From assembly GCF_042682565.1 (NCBI RefSeq), contig NZ_JBHUIC010000029.1: 64,000 nucleotides of DNA, one strand, 5' to 3'. The DNA comes from Pistricoccus aurantiacus (GTDB lineage: Bacteria; Pseudomonadota; Gammaproteobacteria; Pseudomonadales; Halomonadaceae). The notes below the pieces were generated by a model, which saw only the letters and a list, made by a program, of their open reading frames with translations, ran no database searches and was not told the origin of the DNA. The translations under genes and the position numbers were made by a program. Positions 33,534 through 42,526 of the stretch are shown piece by piece; position 1 is the stretch's first letter, and each line of letters starts with the position of its first letter.

Positions 33534-34541
33534 TCATGACGCCAGCAGTCTGGCCGCGCGTTTGGCGAAGTAGGTGAGCACGCCGTCCGCGCCGGCGCGC
33601 TTGAAGCACGCCAGGGATTCGAGAATCACGCTGTCCGCGTCCAGCCAGCCGTTCTCGAAGGCGGCCATGTGCATGGCGTATTCGCCGCTGACCTGATAGG
33701 CGAAGGTCGGCACCTTGAGCTCCTGCTTGATCCGCCACACCACGTCCAGATACGGCATGCCCGGCTTGACCATCACCATGTCCGCCCCTTCCGCCAGATC
33801 CAGGGCGGTTTCCTGCAGGGCCTCGTCGCTGTTGGCCGGATCCATCTGATAGGTGCTCTTGTCCGCCTTGCCCAGGTTGGCGGCGGAGCCCACTGCGTCG
33901 CGGAAAGGGCCGTAATAGCGCGAGGCGTACTTGGCGCTGTAGGCCATGATCCGGGTATTGTGCAACTGCTCTCGCTCCAGCACGGCGCGAATCAGTCCGA
34001 TACGACCATCCATCATGTCCGAGGGCGCGACCACGTCCGCCCCGGCTTCCGCATGGGAAAGCGCCTGCTTGATCAGAGTGTCCACGGTGCGATCGTTCTG
34101 CACGTAGCCCTGCTCGTCGAGGATGCCGTCCTGGCCGTGGCTGGTGTAAGGGTCCAGGGCGACATCGGTGATGACCCCAAGCTCCGGGCAGGCCGCTTTC
34201 AATTCGGCGACGCTTCGCTGCACCAGTCCACTGGCGTTGTAGGCTTCTTCAGCCAGCTCGCTCTTGAGCGCCGTATCGATCACCGGGAAAAGCGCCAGGG
34301 CCGGGATGCCCAGCGCCTGGGCTTCCTTGGCTTCCTCGATCAGCAGGTCGATGGAGAGTCGCTCCACCTCCGGCATCGAGGCGACGCTTTCACGACGATT
34401 CTTGCCGTCGAGAACGAACACCGGCCAGATCAGATCGTTCGGCGTCAGGGTGGTTTCCCGCATCAAGCGGCGAGAGAAGTCGTCCTTGCGCATGCGACGC
34501 AAACGCGCGGCAGGATATTGGCGGGAAGTCGAAAAGCTCAT
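33534..34541 (-). CDS. hemB: Delta-aminolevulinic acid dehydratase (porphobilinogen synthase)
   Basis: The 335-residue protein has the HemB active-site lysine segments YSAKYASRYYGPFRDA and MVKPGMPYLD and the metal/substrate region VAPSDMMDGR. It condenses two ALA molecules into porphobilinogen for heme. E. coli HemB is 324 residues. It is on the minus strand, 150 bp downstream of tatC, and convergent with the DUF3087 gene (12-bp gap). Confidence 0.97.
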   Translation of the reverse strand: MSFSTSRQYPAARLRRMRKDDFSRRLMRETTLTPNDLIWPVFVLDGKNRRESVASMPEVERLSIDLLIEEAKEAQALGIPALALFPVIDTALKSELAEEAYNASGLVQRSVAELKAACPELGVITDVALDPYTSHGQDGILDEQGYVQNDRTVDTLIKQALSHAEAGADVVAPSDMMDGRIGLIRAVLEREQLHNTRIMAYSAKYASRYYGPFRDAVGSAANLGKADKSTYQMDPANSDEALQETALDLAEGADMVMVKPGMPYLDVVWRIKQELKVPTFAYQVSGEYAMHMAAFENGWLDADSVILESLACFKRAGADGVLTYFAKRAARLLAS

Positions 34542-34691
34542 GAGAATCCTCCGAACAGGAGCGACCGAGGCTTGTCCTCCAAGCGCAGCGATAGCGTGAC
34601 GCCAGGCCAGGCTACAATGCTGTCAACCGATCGCGAATGATTGAAATCGAGTGTTCGTGATGACGCGGCACAACGCCGCTGCATCCGGTCG

Positions 34692-35456
34692 TCAGGTGGA
34701 ATCTTCGTCGTCGCTGCGCTGGCGTCGTTTCACCAGGCGTCCGAACAGGATGCCAACTTCATAAAGCAGGTACATGGGCAGGGCCAGCAGGCTCTGGGAA
34801 ACCACGTCCGGCGGTGTCAGCAGCATGCCGATCACGAAGCAGCCGAGAATGATGTAGGGCCGCTTGTCGGAGAGGCTTTCCACCGTAGTGGCGCCGGAAA
34901 AGATCAACAGGAAGGTGGCAATGGGAATCTCGAATGCGACGCCGAAGGCGAAGAACAGCTTGAGGACGAAATTGAGATACTGGTTGATATCCGTCATCAC
35001 CGCCACATCTTCCGGCCCGGTCTGGGTAAAGAATTTGAACAGCAAGGGAAAGACCACGTAATAGGCGAAGGCGGCCCCGGCGTAGAACAGGCCCACGCTG
35101 GATACCAGCAGCGGTATGGCGATGATCTTTTCATTGTCGTAAAGCCCCGGCGCGATAAACGCCCAGGCCTGATGCAGCACGAAAGGCACCGCGAGGAATA
35201 CCGCTACCACCAGGGTCAGCTTGAACGGCGCAAGAAAGGGCGACGCCACTTCCGTGGCGATCATCTGGGAGCCTTCCGGCAGCAGCGCCATCAGGGGCTC
35301 CGCCACGAAGAGATAGATGTCGTTGGAAAAGGCGTACAAACCGAGGAACAGCACCAGAATCACGATCACCGCCTTCATCAGACGTGAACGCAGCTCGATC
35401 AGGTGCTCGATCAGTGGCGCCTGGGAAGACCCTTGGGAATCCTGGGAGTCACTCAT
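34692..35456 (-). CDS. tatC: Sec-independent translocase TatC
   Basis: The 254-residue protein has about six TM helices and the TatC motifs HLIELRSRL, FVLHQAWAFIAPGLYDNEK and AFEIPIATFLLI. It is the twin-arginine signal receptor of the Tat pathway. Its start overlaps the tatB stop by 4 bp, giving a tatABC operon. Confidence 0.97.
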   Translation of the reverse strand: MSDSQDSQGSSQAPLIEHLIELRSRLMKAVIVILVLFLGLYAFSNDIYLFVAEPLMALLPEGSQMIATEVASPFLAPFKLTLVVAVFLAVPFVLHQAWAFIAPGLYDNEKIIAIPLLVSSVGLFYAGAAFAYYVVFPLLFKFFTQTGPEDVAVMTDINQYLNFVLKLFFAFGVAFEIPIATFLLIFSGATTVESLSDKRPYIILGCFVIGMLLTPPDVVSQSLLALPMYLLYEVGILFGRLVKRRQRSDDEDST

Positions 35457-35866
35457 CGGGAAGCATTTTCCTTGTCTGAAAGGGCCTTGTCTGACGCGGC
35501 ACCGCTGATGGTCGGCGTCTTCTGCGGTGGGTCGGACACCGTCGTTGTGGCGGTATCCGCCGAAAGGTCAGGCGCAGGATCGGATTTCGCCTGACGCGTG
35601 GATTCCGGCTCTGCGTAGGCTTCCACGTCTCGCTTGATCTTGTTCAGGTTTTCATCGAGCTTCTTCTGCTGAGCGTCGAGTTTCTGGCGCAGTTCTTCCG
35701 CCTCGAGTTGCGAGGAGATCTCGCGCTGCATATTGGCGACGGTGCGCTTGATCTTGCCGATCCACATGCCCGCGGTACGGGCCGCCTTGGGCAGCCGCTC
35801 GGGGCCCAGCACCAGCAGACCGACCACGCCGATGATCAGCAGTTCCAGAAAACCGATGTCGAACAT
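35453..35866 (-). CDS. tatB: Sec-independent translocase TatB
   Basis: The 137-residue protein starts MFDIGFLELLIIGVVGLLVLGPERLP, with the TatB TM helix and the GPE/RLP hinge, followed by an amphipathic helix, a coiled coil and a low-complexity Thr/Ala/Asp tail. It forms the receptor complex with TatC. It lies 6 bp from tatA. Confidence 0.96.
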   Translation of the reverse strand: MFDIGFLELLIIGVVGLLVLGPERLPKAARTAGMWIGKIKRTVANMQREISSQLEAEELRQKLDAQQKKLDENLNKIKRDVEAYAEPESTRQAKSDPAPDLSADTATTTVSDPPQKTPTISGAASDKALSDKENASR

Positions 35867-35872
35867 AGGAAG

Positions 35873-36121
35873 TTATTTGCGCTCGTTCGTTTCCTGAGAC
35901 TTGTGTTCCGCCTTGACGTCGTAGGTATTGCCCGGCTCGTCGTCGTGGCTGACTCGCTGCTGTTCCTGTTCGCCTTTTTCCTCGTCGCTCATGGCTTTCT
36001 TGAAACCCTTGACGGCGCCGCCCAGATCACCGCCGATATTGCGCAGTTTCTTGGTGCCGAAGATCAGAATGATGATGCCCAGCACGATCAATAACTGCCA
36101 GATACTGATGCCACCTAACAT
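35873..36121 (-). CDS. tatA: Sec-independent translocase TatA
   Basis: The 82-residue protein starts MLGGISIWQLLIVLGIIILI and continues FGTKKLRNIGGDLGGAVKGF, the TatA TM helix and amphipathic helix, then a charged tail. It polymerises into the pore for folded Tat substrates. It lies 30 bp downstream of hisE. Confidence 0.97.
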   Translation of the reverse strand: MLGGISIWQLLIVLGIIILIFGTKKLRNIGGDLGGAVKGFKKAMSDEEKGEQEQQRVSHDDEPGNTYDVKAEHKSQETNERK

Positions 36122-36151
36122 GGGAGTCTCCTCGGATATGTCATTTTGTCA

Positions 36152-36490
36152 CTAGCTTGCAGGGCGGGAAGCCTTTTCGTCCAGCCCCGATATTCCGAAG
36201 CGCCGCGCCAGTTCATCCAGCACCGCCTGCGGTTCAATATTAAGGTGTGAAAGCATTATCATGCTATGAAACCACAGGTCTGCGGTTTCGGCGACTACCG
36301 CGTCGCGAGTTTCACTGCTGCCGTTCGTCGCATCCTTGGCGGCCAGCAGGGTTTCGGTAGCTTCCTCGCCGACTTTCTCCAGAATCCTGTTGATTCCCTT
36401 TTGATGCAGCGATGCCACATAGGACGTCGCAGGATCCGCCCGGCGCCGTTCTTCGAGCACCTGACCAAGCTGATTGAGAATATCGTTCAT
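36152..36490 (-). CDS. hisE: Phosphoribosyl-ATP pyrophosphatase HisE
   Basis: The 112-residue all-helical MazG-like protein has EERRRADPATSYVASLHQKG, KVGEEATETLLAAKD and ETADLWFHSMIML, the HisE pattern with acidic metal ligands. It hydrolyses PR-ATP in histidine synthesis. The start at 36490 has AGGA about 9 nt upstream; ATG 36499 adds MAA. In Pseudomonas this position holds hisI-hisE; hisI is absent between ubiB and hisE here. Confidence 0.95.
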   Translation of the reverse strand: MNDILNQLGQVLEERRRADPATSYVASLHQKGINRILEKVGEEATETLLAAKDATNGSSETRDAVVAETADLWFHSMIMLSHLNIEPQAVLDELARRFGISGLDEKASRPAS

Positions 36491-36536
36491 GGCAGCCATT
36501 CCTGAGTCATATTGTAATAGGCAGGGCGAATGGAAG

Positions 36537-38159
36537 TCAGTTCCAGGCCAGCAGCAAGATTCCCAGCCCCGCGACGACCACCACCGGCCAGGGCTGTTCC
36601 GAGGCCCAGCCCAGCAGCGGCTGCCAGGCCAGGGCCAGCGCCAGGAGAACCAGACCGATACGCAGCCGCAGTACACCGCGAGAGGCCCGTCGCAGCTGGC
36701 GAGAGAAGTCCGCCAGGGTATCGGTCTGATGCTGCTGCTGGCGCTGCTGCGCTTCGCCACGCTTCAGCGCCTGATGAGCCAGTACCGGAAGCTCCGGTAA
36801 TTGCCGGGAGAGTTCCGGTGCCTGGCGTACCAGGGACTCCCAGAAACCACGCGGCCCGGCACGCTCCTTCATCCAGCGTTCGAGAAAAGGTCTGGCGGTC
36901 GTCCACAGATCCAGGTCCGGATACAGCTGACGTCCCAGGCCCTCGATATTGAGCAGGGTCTTTTGTAGCAGCACCAACTGGGGCTGTACTTCCATGTTGA
37001 AGCGCCGGGCGGTCTGGAAAAGCCCCAGCAGCACCTGACCGAAGGAAATATCCTTGAGCGGCTTCTCCAGGATGGGTTCGCAGACGGTTCGGATCGCCGC
37101 GGCGAATTCGTTGGCTCGGGTGCCTTCTCCCACCCAGCCGGATTCGATATGCAGCTCCGCCACCTCGTAGTAATCCTGACGAAAGAATGCCAGCAGGTTG
37201 CGCGCGAGATAATCCTGGTCGTTGCGGGTCAGACTGCCGACGATGCCGCAGTCGATGCCGATGTACTGCGGATCCTGAGGCTTGCCGTGGGCAACGAAGA
37301 TATTGCCCGGGTGCATGTCCGCATGGAAGAAGTTGTCGCGAAAGACCTGGGTAAAGAAGATCTCGACGCCGCGTTCCGCCAGCTTCTTCAGGTCGACGCC
37401 CTCGGCGCGCAGCGCATCCATATCCGCCACCGGCATGCCGTAGATGCGTTCCTGCACCATCACGCTCTTGCGGGTCAACGGCCAATGAATACTGGGGAAA
37501 TACAGCAGCGGGGAATTGTTGAAGTTGCGCTTGAGTTGAGACGTGTTGGCGGCTTCCTTGTACAGATCGAGCTCATCGAGCAGCGTGGCCTCGTAATCCG
37601 CGACCACTTCCACCGGCCGTAGACGACGCGCTTCCGGAATTTTCGCCAGCAGCCGGGCGACCCGATAGAGCAGGGCGATATCCTGACGCATGACCTTGTC
37701 GATGCCCGGCCGGATGATCTTGACTACCACGTCCTGGCCGCCATGAAGCTGGGCGGCGTGAACCTGAGCGATGGAAGCGGAAGCCAGAGGCTCGATATCG
37801 AATCGTGCGAAAGCGGTTTCGAGGGACTGTCCGAGTTCGGTCTCCACCAGACGCTGGGCTTCCTCGCCGGGAAAGGGCGGCACCTGGTCCTGCAGACGCT
37901 TCAGCTCGTTGGCGATATCTTCCGGCAGCAGATCACGGCGGGTGGAAAGCATCTGGCCGAACTTGACGAAGACCGGCCCCAGCGATTCAAGCGCCAGCCG
38001 CAGCCGTACGCCGCGAGACTTTTCTCCAACGGGGATCAGGCGCATCGGAGACAGCAGAAACAGGATTCGCAATAGCCAGGGGAAGCGCGCCAGCGGTAGC
38101 AGGGTATCCAGACGATAGCGGGTAATCACCCAGAGGATCCGCAGCAGCCGCAGACTCAT
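36537..38159 (-). CDS. ubiB: Ubiquinone biosynthesis ATPase/kinase-like protein UbiB
   Basis: The 540-residue protein has the KxGQ motif (FVKFGQMLSTRRDLLP), the Ala-rich loop PLASASIAQVHAA, HADMHPGNIFV and GIDCGIVGSL (a modified protein-kinase-like fold), and two C-terminal TM helices. It is needed for coenzyme Q assembly. It overlaps ubiJ by 4 bp in the ubiE-ubiJ-ubiB operon. Confidence 0.96.
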   Translation of the reverse strand: MSLRLLRILWVITRYRLDTLLPLARFPWLLRILFLLSPMRLIPVGEKSRGVRLRLALESLGPVFVKFGQMLSTRRDLLPEDIANELKRLQDQVPPFPGEEAQRLVETELGQSLETAFARFDIEPLASASIAQVHAAQLHGGQDVVVKIIRPGIDKVMRQDIALLYRVARLLAKIPEARRLRPVEVVADYEATLLDELDLYKEAANTSQLKRNFNNSPLLYFPSIHWPLTRKSVMVQERIYGMPVADMDALRAEGVDLKKLAERGVEIFFTQVFRDNFFHADMHPGNIFVAHGKPQDPQYIGIDCGIVGSLTRNDQDYLARNLLAFFRQDYYEVAELHIESGWVGEGTRANEFAAAIRTVCEPILEKPLKDISFGQVLLGLFQTARRFNMEVQPQLVLLQKTLLNIEGLGRQLYPDLDLWTTARPFLERWMKERAGPRGFWESLVRQAPELSRQLPELPVLAHQALKRGEAQQRQQQHQTDTLADFSRQLRRASRGVLRLRIGLVLLALALAWQPLLGWASEQPWPVVVVAGLGILLLAWN

Positions 38160-38782
38160 GCGGAAATCTCCTCGTCAGCGCCAAGGCGTCGTCGCAGACG
38201 AGCTAGCCGAGCTTCCAGTCGGTCGCTGGCCATTTCGAGTTCCGTCAGATGATCCCGCAGCACCTCGAGCTGATCGCGTCCGGGAAGCAGGCGAGCTTCC
38301 TCGAAAACGTATTCGCCGATATCCGCGCTCAACTCCTGACGGGTGCGCAGCCCCCAGCGGGCGAGACGCCGCAAGCCTTCCGCCAGGCTGTGAGCGGGCT
38401 GATCCCCGAGCCAGTTCGCCAGTTCGTTTTCCCAGTCGAGATCCAGATCGAGGATCAGCTCTCGAGCCTGCTCGAGGGGTTGAACGCGCCCCCGCACCGC
38501 CAGGCTCCCCCGGAACATCAGCCGCTCGATGGATTGCCCCGCGAGAAGCTCGCCCAGGGCTTCGGTATCGATCTCGACAACGGCATCCACCTGGCTATCG
38601 TCGATACTCGCCGGACGAGACAGGTGCAGGCCTCGCTCGTGGAACTGGATCAGCAGGGCGGTGGAAGGGCGTTCGAGACGAAACAGCAGCCGCGCGCCGT
38701 CAAGCCGGGCCAATCGTGACGGCGCCGCCGGATCCCGAGCGAGCAGGGCATTGATGGTGCGTTCGAGGCCAGCCAATAACAT
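38156..38782 (-). CDS. ubiJ: Ubiquinone biosynthesis accessory factor UbiJ (SCP2 domain)
   Basis: The 208-residue protein starts MLLAGLERTINALLARDPAA, has an SCP2-like lipid-binding domain (about 20-115) and a C-terminal coiled coil (LEMASDRLEARLARLRRRLG). This is the UbiJ layout. It scaffolds the soluble Ubi complex. Its position between ubiE and ubiB is diagnostic. Confidence 0.92.
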   Translation of the reverse strand: MLLAGLERTINALLARDPAAPSRLARLDGARLLFRLERPSTALLIQFHERGLHLSRPASIDDSQVDAVVEIDTEALGELLAGQSIERLMFRGSLAVRGRVQPLEQARELILDLDLDWENELANWLGDQPAHSLAEGLRRLARWGLRTRQELSADIGEYVFEEARLLPGRDQLEVLRDHLTELEMASDRLEARLARLRRRLGADEEISA

Positions 38783-38784
38783 GA

Positions 38785-39531
38785 TTACAGTTTGATGCCT
38801 CGATGCAGGGCGACGATGCCGCCGGTCATGTTCTGATACTCGACCCGCTCGAGCCCGGCGTTCTCCATCATGCCCTTGAGGGTTTCCTGATCCGGGTGCA
38901 TGCGGATCGACTCCGCCAGGTAGCGATAGCTGGCGGCATCGTTGGCCACCAGTTCACCTATTTTCGGCAGCAGTCGGAACGAGTACTCATCGTAGATCTT
39001 CGACAGCACTTGGCTTTCGGGCTTGGAGAACTCCAGGATCAGCAGGCGGCCGCCGGGCTTGAGCACTCGAGTCATGGAGCGCAGCGCGGCGTCCTTGTCG
39101 GTGACGTTGCGCAGGCCGAAGGCAATGGTAATGCAGTCGAAGCTGTTGTCCGGGAAGGGCAGGCATTCCGCGTTGGCCTGCACGTATTCCACGTTGCCGC
39201 CGACGCCCTTGTCGAGCAGCTTGTCCCGGCCGACCTTGAGCATGGAAGCGTTGATATCCGCCAGGACCACCCGACCGTTCTCCCCCACTCGTTCAGCGAG
39301 CTTGAGGGTCAGGTCGCCGGTACCGCCGGCGATATCCAGCACGCATTGTCCCGGACGCACCCCGGCACGCTCCAGGGTCAGGCGTTTCCAGACCCGATGA
39401 ATGCCGAAGGACATCAGGTCGTTCATCACGTCATAGCGCGCGGCGACGGAGTGAAAGACATCCGCGACCCGGGAAGCCTTCTCTTCTGTCGGAACTTCCT
39501 GATACCCGAAATGGGTCCTTTGCTTGTCCAT
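38785..39531 (-). CDS. ubiE: Ubiquinone/menaquinone C-methyltransferase UbiE
   Basis: The 248-residue protein starts MDKQRTHFGYQEVPTEEKAS and has the SAM motif VLDIAGGTGDLTLKLAERVG plus ALRSMTRVLKPGGRLLILEF. It methylates the benzoquinol ring. The start at 39531 follows AAGGG and the family N-terminus; the upstream in-frame extension (MPYPPTVCL...) is not conserved. Confidence 0.96.
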   Translation of the reverse strand: MDKQRTHFGYQEVPTEEKASRVADVFHSVAARYDVMNDLMSFGIHRVWKRLTLERAGVRPGQCVLDIAGGTGDLTLKLAERVGENGRVVLADINASMLKVGRDKLLDKGVGGNVEYVQANAECLPFPDNSFDCITIAFGLRNVTDKDAALRSMTRVLKPGGRLLILEFSKPESQVLSKIYDEYSFRLLPKIGELVANDAASYRYLAESIRMHPDQETLKGMMENAGLERVEYQNMTGGIVALHRGIKL

Positions 39532-39691
39532 GACGCATCCCTTGCATTGATAAGGCAGACAGACGGTGGGCGGATAAGGCAAGTCTCGCTTGCCGACGCC
39601 ATTGTAGCGTTACTGTCCGGGATTGTCCTTGAATCCGGGGAGCGGTTGCAAAACCTATTGCAGCGGACGTTACCGAAACGTTCCATCCGCC

Positions 39692-40075
39692 CTACAGCTG
39701 CTTGAGCTCGATTCCCAGGGCCTGGCGCGAAGCGCCGGCTGCGTCAAGACGCCGCAGATAGTCTGCCCAGTAGCGAGCCGCGTTGATCGCCAGATCGTAG
39801 AGATAATCCCAGCTGTACAGGCCGCTGTCATGGCCATCATCGAAATGCAGCTTGATGGCGTAGCGACCCACCGGGGTGATGTTGGCCAGGCCCACGTCCT
39901 TCTTGCCCACCTGCAGCGTTTCCTGGCCCTGGCCGTGACCGCGCACCTCCGCGGAAGGGGAATGGACCCGCAGGTATTCGATGCTCAGCCGATAGCTCTC
40001 GCCATCCGCGTAGCCGAGCTCGAGTTCTCGAGCCTTCCTGTGGTAGTGAACGCGCGTGGGAATCGGGGCGCTCAT
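39692..40075 (-). CDS. DUF971 family protein (gamma-butyrobetaine hydroxylase-like N-terminal domain)
   Basis: The 127-residue protein has YADGESYRLSIEYLRVHSPSAEV and the C-terminal DDGHDSGLYSWDYLYDLA, typical of DUF971. In longer proteins this domain precedes a dioxygenase. Standalone copies next to hslVU are common in gammaproteobacteria and their function is unknown. AAGGAGG sits 5 nt before ATG 40075; an upstream in-frame GTG is rejected. The 160-bp gap to ubiE shows nothing. Confidence 0.9.
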   Translation of the reverse strand: MSAPIPTRVHYHRKARELELGYADGESYRLSIEYLRVHSPSAEVRGHGQGQETLQVGKKDVGLANITPVGRYAIKLHFDDGHDSGLYSWDYLYDLAINAARYWADYLRRLDAAGASRQALGIELKQL

Positions 40076-40120
40076 GGACACCTCCTTGCTGCTTCCCTCA
40101 TCAAGCGGTGAAGCCGCGTC

Positions 40121-41443
40121 TCAAAGAATATACCGGGACAGATCCTCGTCCATGGCCAGTTCGCCGAGCTGAGAATCCACGTAGTCCGCGTCGACGATCA
40201 ACGGGCTGCCCAGATCGCTGCCACGGAAGGAAGCATCTTCCAGCAGGCGCTCCATCACCGTGTGCAGACGCCGTGCGCCGATGTTCTCGGTACCTTCGTT
40301 GACCTGCCAGGCGATCTGGGCGATGCGCTCGATGCCGTCGTCGGTGAAGTCGACTTCCAGGCCGTCGGTGTCAAGCAGCGCCTTGTACTGGCTGGTCAGC
40401 GAGGCGGAAGGTTCGGTCAGGATGCGCTTGAAATCCTCCGGGGACAGGGCGGAAAGCTCGACGCGAATCGGCAGGCGGCCCTGCAGTTCAGGAATCAGAT
40501 CCGATGGCTTGGACAGGTGGAAGGCGCCGGAAGCGATGAACAGCACGTGATCGGTCTTGACCATGCCGTGCTTGGTGGAAACCGTCGAGCCTTCGATCAG
40601 CGGCAGCAGGTCGCGCTGCACGCCTTCCCGGGACACGTCGCCGCCGCTGCTATGCTGATGACCCTTGGCTACCTTGTCGATCTCGTCCAGGAAAACGATA
40701 CCGTTCTGCTCCACCGCGTAGATCGCGCGACGCTTGATCTCTTCCTCGTTGACCAGTTTGGCGGCTTCTTCATCCTTCAGCAGTTTCCAGGCATCCCGTA
40801 CCGCCACCCGCTTGGTCTCGGTCTTCTGGCGGCCCATGTTGGCGAACAGTCCCTGCAGCTGGCTGGTCATCTCCTCCATGCCCGGCGGAGTCATGATATC
40901 GATGTTCGGGCCCTGGGGGGTGACCTGGATATCGATTTCCTTGTCGTCCAGCTGACCTTCCCGCAGCTTCTTGCGGAAGGTCTGGCGGGTTCCGCTATCG
41001 ATGCGCGGCTGATCCTCCTGCCCTCGGGGCGGCGGCAGCAGCGCATCGAGGATGCGATCCTCCGCGGCGTCCTCCGCCTTGTGAGCGACCTCCTGCTTGG
41101 CCTGCTCCCGCACCATCTTGATGGCGGCTTCCATCAGATCGCGAACGATGGACTCCACGTCCCGGCCTACGTAGCCCACCTCGGTAAACTTGGTGGCCTC
41201 GACCTTGAGAAAAGGCGCATTGGCGAGCTTGGCCAGACGTCGGGCGATCTCCGTCTTGCCCACCCCGGTGGGGCCGATCATCAGGATGTTCTTGGGAGTG
41301 ACTTCCGCGCGCAGCTCCTCACTGAGCTGCATGCGCCGCCAGCGATTGCGCAGTGCCACGGCAACGGCACGCTTGGCGTCGTCCTGACCGATGATGAACT
41401 GGTCCAGGGCGTGAACGATCTCGCGAGGGGTCATCTGGGTCAT
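40121..41443 (-). CDS. hslU: ATP-dependent protease ATPase subunit HslU
   Basis: The 440-residue AAA+ protein has Walker A GPTGVGKT (57-64), Walker B GIVFLDEIDK, the HslU-specific I domain (about 110-240), and the conserved C-terminus DEDLSRYIL that docks into HslV. It unfolds substrates for HslV. Its ATG is 2 nt after the hslV stop. Length is 443 in E. coli. Confidence 0.98.
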   Translation of the reverse strand: MTQMTPREIVHALDQFIIGQDDAKRAVAVALRNRWRRMQLSEELRAEVTPKNILMIGPTGVGKTEIARRLAKLANAPFLKVEATKFTEVGYVGRDVESIVRDLMEAAIKMVREQAKQEVAHKAEDAAEDRILDALLPPPRGQEDQPRIDSGTRQTFRKKLREGQLDDKEIDIQVTPQGPNIDIMTPPGMEEMTSQLQGLFANMGRQKTETKRVAVRDAWKLLKDEEAAKLVNEEEIKRRAIYAVEQNGIVFLDEIDKVAKGHQHSSGGDVSREGVQRDLLPLIEGSTVSTKHGMVKTDHVLFIASGAFHLSKPSDLIPELQGRLPIRVELSALSPEDFKRILTEPSASLTSQYKALLDTDGLEVDFTDDGIERIAQIAWQVNEGTENIGARRLHTVMERLLEDASFRGSDLGSPLIVDADYVDSQLGELAMDEDLSRYIL

Positions 41444-41445
41444 GA

Positions 41446-41964
41446 TCAGAGCTCTTCCATGATAACGTTGTGATTGGTGAACACGCAGATGTCCGCGGCG
41501 ATGGCGATGGACTTCTCGGTGATTTCCCGGGCGGAAAAATCGGTGTTTTCCAGCAGGGCCCGAGCCGCGGACAGCGCATAGTTGCCGCCGGAGCCGATGG
41601 CGATGATGCCCTGTTCCGGCTCCAGCACGTCGCCGTTGCCGGTGATGATCAGCGAAGCGTTCTTGTCCGCCACCGCCAGCAGCGCCTCGAGACGGCGCAG
41701 CGTGCGGTCGGTTCGCCACTCCTTGGCAAGCTCCACCGCCGCCTTGATCAGATGGCCCTGATACTTTTCCAGCTGCGCCTCGAAGCGCTCGAACAAGGTG
41801 AAGGCATCGGCGGTGGCGCCGGCGAACCCTGCCAGCACCTGGTTGCGATACAACCGGCGCACCTTGCTGGCATTGCCTTTCATGACGGTGTTGCCAAGCG
41901 AAACCTGTCCGTCGCCCGCCAGGGCGACCTGGTCGCCGCGGCGCACGGATACGATGGTGGTCAT
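41446..41964 (-). CDS. hslV: ATP-dependent protease proteolytic subunit HslV
   Basis: The 172-residue protein starts MTTIVSVRRGDQVALAGDGQ; Thr2 becomes the N-terminal catalytic threonine after Met removal. AIGSGGNYALSAARAL and the C-terminal NHNVIMEEL complete the signature. It is the proteasome-like peptidase ring of the heat-shock protease HslUV. Confidence 0.98.
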   Translation of the reverse strand: MTTIVSVRRGDQVALAGDGQVSLGNTVMKGNASKVRRLYRNQVLAGFAGATADAFTLFERFEAQLEKYQGHLIKAAVELAKEWRTDRTLRRLEALLAVADKNASLIITGNGDVLEPEQGIIAIGSGGNYALSAARALLENTDFSAREITEKSIAIAADICVFTNHNVIMEEL

Positions 41965-42066
41965 GGAGAAAACTCCGTAGCAAAGAGCGGTAACAATGCT
42001 CCCGGTGACTTTATCGGCGCGAACCCGACGTGCCGGCCCCGCGCCTTGAATAACCTGTCACTGGAG

Positions 42067-42093
42067 GTATGGGCGCGTGCCGATAAAATCAAG
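42067..42093 (-). promoter_or_regulatory. Candidate sigma-32 heat-shock promoter for hslVU, overlapping an inverted repeat
   Basis: On the minus strand CTTGAT (42093-42088) is followed after 14 nt by CCCATAC, close to the sigma-32 pattern CTTGAA and CCCCATnT. It lies about 100 nt upstream of hslV. GCCGATAAA at 42079-42087 within the spacer is complementary to TTTATCGGC at 42010-42018. Confidence 0.5.
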
Positions 42094-42261
42094 CGCCCAG
42101 CGAATGGCTTGGCAAGATATTCCGGCTTCAAGACGGTGCAGGTATGGCTTTCGATCCAAAACACATCTTTCACAATAACGTTTATTTGTATAATTATTGC
42201 ATAGATTATGCCTTTCGAGCGGCGTAGTGTGTTGTCTCACACCCTGTCAGGAGCCGCCGCC

Positions 42262-42432
42262 ATGTTCGGACTCTTCAAAAGCGACCCGACGAAAAAGCTG
42301 CAGAAAGACTACGAGCGCAAGCTCGAGCAAGCCATGCACGCCGCCCGCAACGGAGACATGCGCGCCAACGCCTCGCTCACCGAAGAGGCGGAGGCGCTGC
42401 GTGCCGAGATCGAAAGGCTGAATGCGGGCTAG
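42262..42432 (+). CDS. DUF6435 family small protein
   Basis: The 56-residue protein starts MFGLFKSDPTKKLQKDYERK and is a charged helix pair ending ALRAEIERLNAG. This is a small family common in marine and halophilic gammaproteobacteria, with unknown function. CAGGAG at 42248-42253 gives an 8-nt spacer. An AT-rich stretch (42176-42208) upstream could hold its promoter. The upstream in-frame ATG 42208 is rejected. Confidence 0.85.
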   Translation: MFGLFKSDPTKKLQKDYERKLEQAMHAARNGDMRANASLTEEAEALRAEIERLNAG

Positions 42433-42526
42433 CTGAAGGATGCCGGCTGGGATATGCAGAGCCAAAGACGATGATCTTAGTGATGGCTTCCTGTTTCACA
42501 ATCGCACCGGCTCCTGCGCGCCCGGC

